From Streptomyces guryensis (lineage in GTDB: Bacteria > Actinomycetota > Actinomycetes > Streptomycetales > Streptomycetaceae), in the NCBI RefSeq assembly GCF_021261325.1, contig NZ_JAJSBI010000029.1, positions 19,002-83,001 of the forward strand: 64,000 bases of DNA. The letters run 5' to 3'. Position numbers and translations under genes: made by a program. Position 1 is the stretch's first letter; every line of letters starts with the position of its first letter. Below the pieces are notes generated by a model. It was not told where the DNA came from, did no database searches, and saw only the letters and a program-made list of their open reading frames with translations. Shown in pieces: positions 1 to 8,216 of the stretch.

Positions 1-20
1 GAAGTCCCGCTCCACGCCGG

Positions 21-1454
21 TCAGTTGTCGCGATACGCCTCCAGCAGCCGCAGCCACACCTCGCTGATCGTCGGGAACGACGGCACCGCGTGCCAGAGCC
101 TGCTGATCGGGACCTGGCCGGCGACCGCGATGGTCGCCGAGTGGATGAGTTCGCTGACACCGGCTCCCACGAAGGTGACTCCTCGCAGGATCTCCTCGTT
201 CAGGTCCACGACCATGCGCGCGCGGCCGCGGTAGCCGTCGGCGTACAGGCCGGCGCCGGATGCGGAGGTCATGTCGACGTCCACGGCCCGTACCCGGTAT
301 CCGGCCTGTTCCGCCTCGGTGAGGGAGAGGCCGACGGCGGCCGCCTCCGGGTCGGTGAAGACGACCTGGGGGACGGCGTGGTGGTCGGCGGTCGCGGCGT
401 GGGCGCCCCAGAGGTCCGACTCCGGGAGCGGGACGCCGGAGGCGCGGGCGGCGATGGCGGCACCGGCGATGCGGGCCTGGTACTTGCCCTGGTGGGTGAG
501 GAGTGCACGGTGGTTGACGTCGCCGACCGCGTACAGCCAGTCGCTGCCGGTTACGCGCAGGCTGTCGTCGACGGGGAGCCAGCTGCCCGGCTCCAGGCCG
601 ACCGTCTCCAGGCCGATGTCGCCGGTCTTCGGGCGGCGGCCGGTGGCGAAGAGGATCTCGTCGGCCTCGATGCGGTCGCCCTGGCCGGTGACGACCACGA
701 CGGTGCCGTTCTCTCGGGTGACCGACTCGACCGAGGTGCCGGTGCGGACGTCGGCGCCGGCCTCGGTGAGGGCCTCGGCGACCAGTTCACCGGCGAAGGG
801 TTCCATGCGGCCCAGCAGGCCCTTGCCGCGGACCAGGACCGTGACCTGGGAGCCGAGGGCCTGCCAGGCGGTGGCCATCTCGGTGGCGACCACTCCCCCG
901 CCGACCACGACGAGACGGCCGGGCACCTCCTGGGCGCTGGTGGCGTTCCTGCTGGTCCACGGCTTGACGTCGGCCAGGCCCGGCAGGTCGGGCAGCACGG
1001 CGTCGGTGCCGGTGCAGACGGCGACGGCGTGCCGGGCGGTGAGCACCTTCTGCCCGCCGTCGGAGCCGGTGACGGTCACCGTGCGCGGGCCGGTCAGGCG
1101 GCCGTGGCCGCGGTGGAGGTCGGCGCCGATGCCCTCCAGCCACCCGGCCGCGCCGTCGTCGTGCCAGTCGGAGGTGTAGTAGTTGCGGTGCGCGAGGACC
1201 GCGGCGGCGTCGAGGGGCCCTTGCGCCGACTGGCGCAGGCCGGGCACGCGGCGGGCGTCCGCGCGGGCGATGACCGGGCGCAGCAGGGCCTTGCTGGGGA
1301 TGCAGGCCCAGTACGAGCACTCGCCGCCGACCAGCTCGCTCTCCACGACCGCGGTGGACAGGCCGGCCGCGCGGGTGCGGTCGGCGACGTTCTCCCCCAC
1401 GGGCCCGGCCCCGAGCACCACGACGTCGTACGCGATGGTTTCCGTTTCCGTCAT
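21..1454 (-). CDS. NAD(P)/FAD-dependent disulfide oxidoreductase (class I family)
   Basis: This 477-residue protein has the fold signatures of the lipoamide dehydrogenase / mercuric reductase family: an FAD-binding GAGPVG motif near residue 15, a redox-active cysteine pair in GGECSYWACIPSK near residue 45, a second dinucleotide site VVGGGVVATE near residue 185, ATGRRPKT and AVGDVN in the middle, and a dimerisation domain at the C-terminus. The usual His of the HPTxxE dyad is replaced: the sequence reads FPTISE near residue 460, so it is probably not a true lipoamide dehydrogenase and its electron acceptor is unknown. It lies divergent from a thioredoxin gene, which suggests thiol/disulfide redox work in the cytoplasm. 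Family confidence is high, substrate confidence low. Confidence 0.9.
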   Translation of the reverse strand: MTETETIAYDVVVLGAGPVGENVADRTRAAGLSTAVVESELVGGECSYWACIPSKALLRPVIARADARRVPGLRQSAQGPLDAAAVLAHRNYYTSDWHDDGAAGWLEGIGADLHRGHGRLTGPRTVTVTGSDGGQKVLTARHAVAVCTGTDAVLPDLPGLADVKPWTSRNATSAQEVPGRLVVVGGGVVATEMATAWQALGSQVTVLVRGKGLLGRMEPFAGELVAEALTEAGADVRTGTSVESVTRENGTVVVVTGQGDRIEADEILFATGRRPKTGDIGLETVGLEPGSWLPVDDSLRVTGSDWLYAVGDVNHRALLTHQGKYQARIAGAAIAARASGVPLPESDLWGAHAATADHHAVPQVVFTDPEAAAVGLSLTEAEQAGYRVRAVDVDMTSASGAGLYADGYRGRARMVVDLNEEILRGVTFVGAGVSELIHSATIAVAGQVPISRLWHAVPSFPTISEVWLRLLEAYRDN

Positions 1455-1473
1455 GGGGTCAGTCTGGTGGGTG

Positions 1474-1492
1474 GTGTGGCGTCAGGCCACAC
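1474..1492. promoter_or_regulatory. Inverted repeat between oxidoreductase and thioredoxin genes
   Basis: A perfect 7-bp inverted repeat, GTGTGGC and GCCACAC separated by 5 bp, sits in the divergent promoter region. The same TGTGGC/GCCACA half-sites occur upstream of the lacI gene at 5694-5709. It is a candidate operator for one or both genes. Confidence 0.4.
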
Positions 1493-1576
1493 GGGTAGGG
1501 GCGCGGAATACGCGACCGGCCGGCCGCGTTTGCGACGACGGCTTCGCCCCGACAGCAGGAAGAGGGATTTCAGGTC

Positions 1577-1963
1577 ATGAGCAGCACCGTGGAGCTCACC
1601 AAGGAGAACTTCGACCAGACGGTCACGGACAACGAGTTCGTCCTGATCGACTTCTGGGCGTCGTGGTGCGGGCCGTGCCGTCAGTTCGCACCGGTCTACG
1701 AGAAGGCGGCCGAGGACAACCCGGACCTGGTGTTCGGCAAGATCGACACCGAGGCGCAGCCGGAACTGGCCGCGGCCTTCGGTATCCAGTCGATCCCGAC
1801 GCTGATGATCGTCCGCGACCAGGTCGCCGTGTTCGCGCAGCCGGGCGCCCTGCCCGAGGCCGCCCTGACGGATGTCATCGGCCAGGCCCGCAAGCTGGAC
1901 ATGGACGAGGTCCGCAAGGCGGTCGCGGAGCAGCAGGCGCAGGCCGAGCAGAACGGCCAGTAG
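1577..1963 (+). CDS. trxA: Thioredoxin
   Basis: This 128-residue thioredoxin carries the active site WCGPC at residues 30-34 and the cis-proline loop SIPTLMI near residue 76. It reduces protein disulfides in the cytoplasm. It is slightly longer than classical thioredoxin (about 105-110 residues) because of a Glu/Gln-rich C-terminal helix. The chosen ATG is preceded by a purine-rich stretch (AGGAAGAGGG, then CAGG). The gene is divergent from the flavin disulfide oxidoreductase and converges on the aldehyde dehydrogenase gene with only 6 bp between stop codons. It is probably an accessory thioredoxin; the housekeeping copy usually sits next to trxB, which is not here. Confidence 0.95.
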   Translation: MSSTVELTKENFDQTVTDNEFVLIDFWASWCGPCRQFAPVYEKAAEDNPDLVFGKIDTEAQPELAAAFGIQSIPTLMIVRDQVAVFAQPGALPEAALTDVIGQARKLDMDEVRKAVAEQQAQAEQNGQ

Positions 1964-1969
1964 CCCTCT

Positions 1970-3406
1970 CTAGAAGGGATACGGCGCCACGTCACCGCGC
2001 ACCGTCGTCCAGCGCACGTCGGTGAAGGCCTCCAGGTTGGCCTCACCGCCGAAGCGGGCGCCGGTGCCGGACGCGGCGATGCCGCCGAAGGGGGCCACGG
2101 CCTCGTCGTTCACCGTCTGGTCGTTGATGTGGACGATGCCGGTCGGGATGCGCTCGGCGAGGTCGAGGCCGCGGGCCGCGTCGCGGGTGACGATGCCGAG
2201 GGACAGGCCGTACTCGCCCGCCGACGCGAGGGCCACGGCCTCGTCGACGGTGGCGAAGGACCGTACCGGCGCGACGGGGCCGAAGACCTCCTCGGCATAG
2301 GCGGGGCTGTGATCGTCGACGCCGGCGAGGACCGTCGGCCGGTAGAAGAGGCGGTCGTGGGTGCCACCCGCGGCGAGCTTGGCGCCGCGTGACGTGCTGG
2401 CCTCGACCAGGCCGTGCACCTTGGTGAGCTGGCCGTCGTCGATGATCGGGCCGAGGTGGACCTGCTCGCGGTGCGGGTCGCCGACAGCCAGCGAGTCGGC
2501 CTTGGCCGCGAGGCGCTCGACGTACTCCTCGTACACGGACTGGTGGACGAGGTGTCGGCCGGTCGTCATGCAGATCTGGCCCTGGTGGAAGAACGAGCCC
2601 CAGGCGGCCGTGGAGATCACCGCGTCGAGGTCTGCGTCCTCGAGGACGACCATGGCCGAGTTGCCGCCGAGTTCCAGGTGGACGCGCTTGAGGTGGCGGC
2701 CGCCTGCCTCGCCGACCGCGCGGCCCGCCGCCGTGGAGCCGGTGAAGGAGATGACGGGGATCTTCGGGTCGGCGACCAGGGCCTGGCCGACGTCGGGGCC
2801 GCCGGGCAGGACGTGCAGCAGGTTCTCGGGCAGGCCGGCCTCGGCGAAGACGGCGGCGAGGGAGATCCCGCCGCATACCGCCGTGCGCGGGTCCGGCTTC
2901 AGCACGACCGCGTTGCCGAGGGCCAGCGCGGGGGCGACCGAGCGGATCGAGAGGATCAGCGGGGCGTTGAACGGGGAGATCACGCCCACCACGCCGACCG
3001 GGACACGGCGGGTGTACGACAGCCGGGGCGCCTCGCTGGGCAGGATCTGTCCGGCCGGGCGGGAGGCGAGGGCGGCGGCCTCGTAGCACTCCTGGGCGGC
3101 GACGTGCAGTTCGAATTCCGCCTTGCCGGGGATTGAGCCGGACTCGCGGACGAGCCATTCGCGCAGCTCGTCGGCGTGCGCGGCGAACAGGTCGCCGGCC
3201 TTGCGCAGGACGCCGGCGCGGACGAAGTGCGGGACGCGCGCCCACTCGGCCTGGGCGGTGCGGGCGGCTTCGCCGGCCGGGCCGACGTCCTCGGCCGAGG
3301 CGAGGGCGACGGTCGCGAGGGTGTCCCCGGTGGCGGGCTCCGTAACGGCGTACTCCGGTCCCGACAGGGGGCGGGGCTGCCAGGTCTTCGGGTCGAGCAA
3401 CGGCAT
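1970..3406 (-). CDS. Aldehyde dehydrogenase (aromatic aldehyde type)
   Basis: This 478-residue NAD(P)-dependent aldehyde dehydrogenase has the general-base Glu in LELGGN (E245) and the nucleophilic Cys in GQICMTTGR (C279). Its closest style is benzaldehyde/vanillin/salicylaldehyde dehydrogenase. The start at 3406 follows GGAGAG at good spacing; a longer reading from 3427 has no such site. It is last in a minus-strand run lacI-pobA-ald, 30 bp after pobA, so it probably oxidises a hydroxybenzaldehyde to the hydroxybenzoate used by the neighbour. The exact aldehyde is inferred from context. Confidence 0.88.
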   Translation of the reverse strand: MPLLDPKTWQPRPLSGPEYAVTEPATGDTLATVALASAEDVGPAGEAARTAQAEWARVPHFVRAGVLRKAGDLFAAHADELREWLVRESGSIPGKAEFELHVAAQECYEAAALASRPAGQILPSEAPRLSYTRRVPVGVVGVISPFNAPLILSIRSVAPALALGNAVVLKPDPRTAVCGGISLAAVFAEAGLPENLLHVLPGGPDVGQALVADPKIPVISFTGSTAAGRAVGEAGGRHLKRVHLELGGNSAMVVLEDADLDAVISTAAWGSFFHQGQICMTTGRHLVHQSVYEEYVERLAAKADSLAVGDPHREQVHLGPIIDDGQLTKVHGLVEASTSRGAKLAAGGTHDRLFYRPTVLAGVDDHSPAYAEEVFGPVAPVRSFATVDEAVALASAGEYGLSLGIVTRDAARGLDLAERIPTGIVHINDQTVNDEAVAPFGGIAASGTGARFGGEANLEAFTDVRWTTVRGDVAPYPF

Positions 3407-3436
3407 GACGGCTCTCCGTTTCGTCACCGGCGGGAC

Positions 3437-4615
3437 TCAGGTCATGAGCGGAAGTCCCGTGTAGTTGGCGGCCAGTTCGGCGGCCGCGTGGCGGGATGCG
3501 GCGATCCGGCGCAGTCGTGTCAACTGCAGGCGGTTCTCGAACACATCCCCATCTGGTTGAGCATGCAACATCTTAGTCATGTCGTACGAGAAGCGCGTGG
3601 CCTGCCACACCCGCGCGAGACATATCTCCGAATAGGCGTCGAGGAGTTGCTCGGATCCGGTGCGGTGCAGTTCGGCGAAGGCGCGGGCGAGGACGCGGAC
3701 GTCGGAGACGGCGAGGTTGAGGCCCTTGGCCCCGGTCGGCGGCACGATGTGGGCGGCGTCGCCGGCCAGCAGCAGCCGGCCGTGCCGCATCGGTTCGTGG
3801 ACGTGGCTGCGCATCGAGGTCACGGACTTGGCGGTGATCGGGCCGCGGTTCAGGGCCCAGTCGGCGTCGACGGCGAAGCGGGCGGCGAGTTCGTCCCAGA
3901 TGCGGTCGTCGGGCCAGTCGTCGGGGTCGGTGTGGTTCGGGACCTGGAGGTAGAGGCGGGAGAGGTGCGGGGAGCGCATGCTGTGCAGGGCGAAACCGCT
4001 CTCGCCGCGCGCGTAGATCAGCTCCTCGCAGGAGGGCGCCACGTCGGCGAGGATCCCGAGCCAGGAGTACGGGTAGTCGTGCGCGTACGAGAGGCTGCTC
4101 GCGGCCGGGAAGGTGTCGCGGGAGATGCCGTGGAAGCCGTCGCAGCCGATCACCCAGTCACAGGTCAGCGTCTGCTCGCGGCCCTCGTGCAGGAAACGCA
4201 CGACGGGTGAGGCGCTCTCCGGCTCCAAGATCGCCAGGGCCTCCGCCTCGAACAACAGCGGTGGGCCGTCGGCCAGTTGGAGCGCGACGAGGTCCTTCAC
4301 GATCTCGGTCTGGGCATAGATGGTGACGGTGCGACCGCCGGTGAGGGCCGGGAAGTCGATGTGGTGGCGTTCCCGGTCGAAACGCAGCTCGATGCCCTGG
4401 TGGACCAGGCCCTCGGCGTTCAGGCGCTCGGCGGCGCCGGCCTCGCGCAGGGCGTCGACCGTGCCCTGCTCCAGCATTCCGGCCCGCTGGCGGTGCTCGA
4501 CGTACTCGCGGTTCCTGGCCTCCAGGACGACGCAGTCGATGCCCGTGCGGTGCAGCAGCCTGGCCAGGAGCAGCCCGGCGGGGCCGCCGCCGATGATGCC
4601 GACCGTCGTGCGCAT
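3437..4615 (-). CDS. pobA: 4-hydroxybenzoate 3-monooxygenase
   Basis: This 392-residue flavin monooxygenase matches PobA in length and motifs: the FAD site GIIGGGPAGLL at residues 6-16, the DG motif in WVIGCDGFHG near 155, and the GDAAHIVPPTGAKGLN flavin motif near 285. It hydroxylates 4-hydroxybenzoate to protocatechuate, which feeds ring cleavage; no protocatechuate genes are in the window. The ATG at 4615 follows GGGAGG; the longer open frame upstream lacks support and would overlap the lacI stop. It lies 16 bp downstream of the LacI-family gene, so the two are probably cotranscribed. Confidence 0.92.
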   Translation of the reverse strand: MRTTVGIIGGGPAGLLLARLLHRTGIDCVVLEARNREYVEHRQRAGMLEQGTVDALREAGAAERLNAEGLVHQGIELRFDRERHHIDFPALTGGRTVTIYAQTEIVKDLVALQLADGPPLLFEAEALAILEPESASPVVRFLHEGREQTLTCDWVIGCDGFHGISRDTFPAASSLSYAHDYPYSWLGILADVAPSCEELIYARGESGFALHSMRSPHLSRLYLQVPNHTDPDDWPDDRIWDELAARFAVDADWALNRGPITAKSVTSMRSHVHEPMRHGRLLLAGDAAHIVPPTGAKGLNLAVSDVRVLARAFAELHRTGSEQLLDAYSEICLARVWQATRFSYDMTKMLHAQPDGDVFENRLQLTRLRRIAASRHAAAELAANYTGLPLMT

Positions 4616-4631
4616 GGGCGCCTCCCTGGGT

Positions 4632-5681
4632 TCAGCTGGACTCGCGGTGCACCACCGTGGCCCCCAGCACCTTGTGCGTCTCGGGCGCGGCACCGGGGTT
4701 GCGGACCGCGCGGTCGACCAGTTCGGCGAGGTCGCGGCCGGACGGCAGCTCGATGTGGACCGTGCTCAGCCGGGGCCTGAGCAACCGGCCGAGCATGAGG
4801 TCGTCGGCGCCGATGACGGCCGTGTCCTCCGGGACGCGCACTCCCCCGTCCTGCAGGGCGCGCATCAGCAGCATCGCGTACTCGTCGTTGTACGCGAACA
4901 CGGCGTCGAGGTCGAGCTCACGCCAGCGGGCGGCCAGGCGCGCGGCGGATTCCTCCTCGTAGGCGAGGGGCAGCTCGGTGACGGTGGCGTCGCTGCCGTG
5001 CAGGGCGCGGCGCACGCCGTCGAGGCGGGGCAGGGAGAAGGACTCCAGGCCCTCCTCCTCGGGTACGACCACGCCGATGCGGCGGCGGCCGCGGTCGAAC
5101 AGATGGCTGCCGGCGCAGTGGCCCACGGCCCCGTGGTCCATCAGCAGGGCGTGGGCGCCCTCGACTGAGTGGGGGCCGAGGGTGACGACCGCCCGGGCGC
5201 CGGAACGCTTGAGCACCGTCACGCCCTGCGGGCCGAGGGAGCCGGGGCCGGGCACCAGGACCGCGACCGGGCGAAGCTCGGCCCAGGCGCGGGCGGCCTC
5301 GTCGCCGTGCACGCCGACGGAGCCGTACTGCACGACCGTGTAGTCGAGGCGGCCGAGCGCCCACTGCAGCTCGCTGATGAACTGGCTGTAGAGGGGGCCG
5401 ACCGGGAAGCTCGGCGCGGGCATCAGGACCATGCGGCTGTGTCCGGCACGCAGACTGCGGGCGGCCGCGTGCGGCACGTACCCGAGCTCCTTGGCGGCCT
5501 CGTGGACGCGGCGGCGCGTGGGCTCGCTGATCCGAACGGCACTGGCGTTGTTGAGGACGTAGGAGACGGTCGCGCGCGAGACGCCGGCCAGGCGGGCCAC
5601 ATCGGCGCTCGTGGGCACTGAGCGCGGTGCGGGTGACGAGGGCGCGGGCGTTTTCGGTATCTGCACCATGACGTACGGCAT
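4632..5681 (-). CDS. LacI-family transcriptional regulator
   Basis: This regulator of about 349 residues starts with a LacI helix-turn-helix (SADVARLAGVSRATVSYVLNN) and hinge (AARSLRAG), followed by a periplasmic-binding-protein-like sensor domain. It heads the lacI-pobA-ald run, so it most likely controls 4-hydroxybenzoate/aromatic aldehyde use and itself. An inverted repeat lies just upstream (5694-5709). The start is uncertain: ATG at 5681 or 5669, neither with a strong ribosome site. PobA genes are more often controlled by IclR or AraC types, so a LacI partner is somewhat unusual. Confidence 0.88.
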   Translation of the reverse strand: MPYVMVQIPKTPAPSSPAPRSVPTSADVARLAGVSRATVSYVLNNASAVRISEPTRRRVHEAAKELGYVPHAAARSLRAGHSRMVLMPAPSFPVGPLYSQFISELQWALGRLDYTVVQYGSVGVHGDEAARAWAELRPVAVLVPGPGSLGPQGVTVLKRSGARAVVTLGPHSVEGAHALLMDHGAVGHCAGSHLFDRGRRRIGVVVPEEEGLESFSLPRLDGVRRALHGSDATVTELPLAYEEESAARLAARWRELDLDAVFAYNDEYAMLLMRALQDGGVRVPEDTAVIGADDLMLGRLLRPRLSTVHIELPSGRDLAELVDRAVRNPGAAPETHKVLGATVVHRESS

Positions 5682-5693
5682 CTTTGCAGAACC

Positions 5694-5709
5694 TGTGGCC
5701 GACGCCACA
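5694..5709. promoter_or_regulatory. Candidate LacI operator
   Basis: A perfect inverted repeat TGTGGC-CGAC-GCCACA lies 13 bp upstream of the proposed lacI start. A LacI protein acting here would control the whole lacI-pobA-ald run. The half-sites match those at 1474-1492 but with a spacer one base shorter. Confidence 0.5.
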
Positions 5710-5742
5710 AGCGGGGCTTCTCCGGCCACGGCCGAGCGGGGC

Positions 5743-6405
5743 TCAGCGGGGCGGTCCGCCGTGGGTGACCCGGTCGACCAGGTCGATCCAGCCCGCCTCC
5801 AGGCGCTCCAGCGGCATATCGCACTGCCTGGTCAGATGGTGGATCAGGGCGGGGTCGAGATAGCCCATCAGGGTCTGGGTGAGGAGTTCGCAGTCGGCGT
5901 CCGGCACGATCTGCCGCAAAAGGATCGTGACGTGCGTGTGCAGCGCCCGGAGCGAAGGGTGGGCGAAGCGTCGGGTCGGTTCCGGCTGGGCGGCCAGCTG
6001 CAGATCCAGGTGTTCGGCCGAGCGATACAGCACCGCCACGCCGAACGCACGCAGCCGCTCCGCCGGTGGCGCCCCGGGGCCCAGCGGCGGCGGCCCGCCG
6101 AGGAAGTCGGCCTGCAGTTTCCTCGACGAATGGTCCAGCAGCGCCGTCAGCAGCCCGGTGCGGTCGCCGAAGCGCCGGAAGACGGTCCCCTTGCCCACGT
6201 GGGCCGCCGCGGCGACCGCCTCCATGGTGACCCCGGCCACCCCGTGCTCTGCGATCAGCCGCGCGGCCGCCTCCAGCAGCCGGGCCCGGTTGCGGGCGGC
6301 GTCGGCGCGCAGGCACGGCTCGTCCTCGGCGGAGCCGAGCTGCAGCAACTCGGGCTCGCCGACGGGCTCTTGAGGCCTCGGGAACGGCGGCAGCGTGGCG
6401 GACAT
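5743..6405 (-). CDS. TetR-family transcriptional regulator
   Basis: This regulator of about 220 residues has an N-terminal TetR helix-turn-helix (ARLIAEHGVAGVTMEAVAAAAHVGKGTVFRRFGD, roughly residues 40-75) and a divergent ligand-binding C-terminus. The start at 6405 (MSATLPPF) places the HTH at a normal distance; the open frame upstream runs into the operator region. It is divergent from an NADPH-dependent FMN reductase gene, with two copies of a palindrome between them, so it most likely represses itself and the reductase. Confidence 0.9.
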   Translation of the reverse strand: MSATLPPFPRPQEPVGEPELLQLGSAEDEPCLRADAARNRARLLEAAARLIAEHGVAGVTMEAVAAAAHVGKGTVFRRFGDRTGLLTALLDHSSRKLQADFLGGPPPLGPGAPPAERLRAFGVAVLYRSAEHLDLQLAAQPEPTRRFAHPSLRALHTHVTILLRQIVPDADCELLTQTLMGYLDPALIHHLTRQCDMPLERLEAGWIDLVDRVTHGGPPR

Positions 6406-6436
6406 GAAGACAGCGTAAAGCATCGGGAACAAAACT

Positions 6437-6448
6437 GGACCGCGGTCC
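6437..6448. promoter_or_regulatory. Candidate TetR operator, copy 1
   Basis: A perfect 12-bp palindrome GGACCGCGGTCC in the gap between the TetR gene and the FMN reductase gene. It shares the core GGACC-N-CGGTCC with copy 2, with centres 37 bp apart. Confidence 0.65.
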
Positions 6449-6472
6449 GGTTAGGATGCTAGAAAGCATAAA

Positions 6473-6486
6473 CGGACCTCGGTCCG
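6473..6486. promoter_or_regulatory. Candidate TetR operator, copy 2
   Basis: A 14-bp inverted repeat CGGACC-TC-GGTCCG, 40 bp upstream of the reductase start. Its core is the same as copy 1 apart from the central base. Confidence 0.65.
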
Positions 6487-6525
6487 GATCGTAACGGCAA
6501 TGTTTCAGCACCCCGGGAGTACCGC

Positions 6526-7089
6526 ATGTCTGTTCGCATCCTTGCGCTCGTCGGCAGCCTTCGTGCCGGTTCGCACAACCGCCAGCTCGCCGAAGCGGCC
6601 GTCAAGCTCGCCCCCGAGGGCGCGGACGTCGTGCTGTACGAGGGCCTTGCCGAGATCCCCTTCTACAACGAGGACATCGACGTCGAGGGCAGCGTCCCGG
6701 CCGCCGCCGCGAAGCTGCGCGAGGCCGCGCAGGCCGCCGACGCGTTCCTGCTCTTCTCCCCCGAGTACAACGGCACCATCCCGGCCGTCCTGAAGAACGC
6801 CATCGACTGGCTGTCCCGTCCCTACGGCGCCGGCGCCTTCGGCGGCAAGCCGGTCGCCGTGGTCGGCACCGCCTTCGGCCAGTTCGGCGGCGTGTGGGCG
6901 CAGGACGAGACCCGCAAGGCCGTGGGCATCGCCGGCGGCAAGGTGCTGGAGGACGTCAAGCTCTCCATCCCCGGCTCCGTGGTCCGCTTCGCCGAGACCC
7001 ACCCGGCCGACGACGCCGAGGTCGCCGCGCAGCTGACCGAGGTCATCGCCCGCATCCACGGCCACGCGGACGAGGCCGCTGCCGCCTGA
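6526..7089 (+). CDS. NADPH-dependent FMN reductase / quinone reductase
   Basis: This 187-residue flavodoxin-like protein belongs to the NADPH-dependent FMN reductase family (ArsH/ChrR/azoreductase type). It starts with VRILALVGSLRAGSHNRQLAE, which makes the FMN phosphate loop, and has the family motif SPEYNGTIPAVLKNAIDWLSR near residue 85-105. It is expected to use NAD(P)H to reduce quinones or FMN in the cytoplasm. The divergent TetR gene and two palindromes suggest induction by a toxic quinone-like compound. A strong hairpin follows at 7121-7150. Confidence 0.9.
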   Translation: MSVRILALVGSLRAGSHNRQLAEAAVKLAPEGADVVLYEGLAEIPFYNEDIDVEGSVPAAAAKLREAAQAADAFLLFSPEYNGTIPAVLKNAIDWLSRPYGAGAFGGKPVAVVGTAFGQFGGVWAQDETRKAVGIAGGKVLEDVKLSIPGSVVRFAETHPADDAEVAAQLTEVIARIHGHADEAAAA

Positions 7090-7120
7090 CGGCGACGGCA
7101 CAGCCGACAGCGGGACCCTG

Positions 7121-7150
7121 AGGGGCCGGAGCGGATCAGCTCCGGCCCTT
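7121..7150 (+). terminator. Hairpin terminator after FMN reductase
   Basis: A perfect 10-bp stem GGGCCGGAGC / GCTCCGGCCC with a 6-nt loop (ggatca) lies 33 bp past the stop codon, between this gene and the convergent LysR gene. There is only a short T tract, as usual for this GC content, so it may work in both directions. Confidence 0.75.
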
Positions 7151-7169
7151 CGCCGTGTCGGGACGTGTG

Positions 7170-8102
7170 TCATGTCCGTGCAAGCGGGTCCGCCTGCCAG
7201 GCCACGGCCGTCGGCGCCAGTTCGCGGAGCTCCTGGAGTGCGGCCGCGACCGCGGGCCGCTCCCGGGCGCCCCGGCGGGTGCAGGTGAGCAGCTTGCGGT
7301 GCGGGTTGCCCGTGCACGGCACCCGGGTGACGGACAGCTGAGGCGTGAGCTGGGCCAGCCGCGGGATGAGCGCGACGCCGAGCCGATGGGCGACGAGCTG
7401 GGCGGTGACGTTCCAGTCCACGGCCTGGTGCACCACCGCGGGGCTGAACCCGGCCTCCCCGCACGCGGACATGACGTGCGAACGACAGGGACTCTCCGGC
7501 ATGGGCGCGATCCAGTCCTCGTGCGCCGCGTCCGAGAGGTCGACGCGCGCCCTGCCGGCCAGCGGGTGACCGCCGGGGACGACGAGGTCGAACGGGTCGT
7601 CCAGGAGGGGCTGTTGATCGAACCGCGCGTCGCTCAGCGGCGGGTTGTACGGGGTCGCCTCCACGATCGCCAGGTCGATCTCGCCCTCGAAGAGCAGGTC
7701 GAAGCTCTCCGGCACACCCGCCTCCTGGATGCGTACGGCCAGCCGCGGATGCCGCTCCTGGAGCCGGACCGCCATCGGTGCCAGGAGCACCGAGATGGCG
7801 ACCGGATAGCCGCTCACCCGCAACGGCCCAGCCGGGGCGCCCTGCTCCGCGCGCAGGTCGAGCTCGGCCTGTTCCCAGCGGGCCTGGATCGCGTCCGCGT
7901 GTGCGAGCAGGCTCTCGGCGGCGGGTGTGAGCCGCACCCCGCGGCCCTGCGGTTCGAGGAGGTCGACGCCGAGGTCGCGGGCGAGCTGGCGGATCTGCTG
8001 GGAGGCCGCGGACGTGGTGAAGTGCAGGGCACGGGCGGCCGCGGTGACCGTGCCGTAGTGGGCCACCGCCCTCAGGACATGCAGTCGGCGCAGATCAATC
8101 AT
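7170..8102 (-). CDS. LysR-family transcriptional regulator
   Basis: This 310-residue regulator has an N-terminal winged HTH (LHVLRAVAHYGTVTAAARALHFTTSAASQQIRQLARDLG) and the LysR substrate-binding domain. It is divergent from the small zinc-ribbon-like gene at 8217 with 114 bp between the starts, so that gene is the most likely direct target. The effector is unknown. Confidence 0.9.
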   Translation of the reverse strand: MIDLRRLHVLRAVAHYGTVTAAARALHFTTSAASQQIRQLARDLGVDLLEPQGRGVRLTPAAESLLAHADAIQARWEQAELDLRAEQGAPAGPLRVSGYPVAISVLLAPMAVRLQERHPRLAVRIQEAGVPESFDLLFEGEIDLAIVEATPYNPPLSDARFDQQPLLDDPFDLVVPGGHPLAGRARVDLSDAAHEDWIAPMPESPCRSHVMSACGEAGFSPAVVHQAVDWNVTAQLVAHRLGVALIPRLAQLTPQLSVTRVPCTGNPHRKLLTCTRRGARERPAVAAALQELRELAPTAVAWQADPLART

Positions 8103-8216
8103 AAAGGCCAGGCTTCAAGGTCTGGTCCGCAAAGTCAACCTGGACGTGTACGAATTCCGCGTTGCACTCTTGCTGTGTCGCGACGGTCAACCAGTCAGGA
8201 CGTACGAGGAGTTGCC

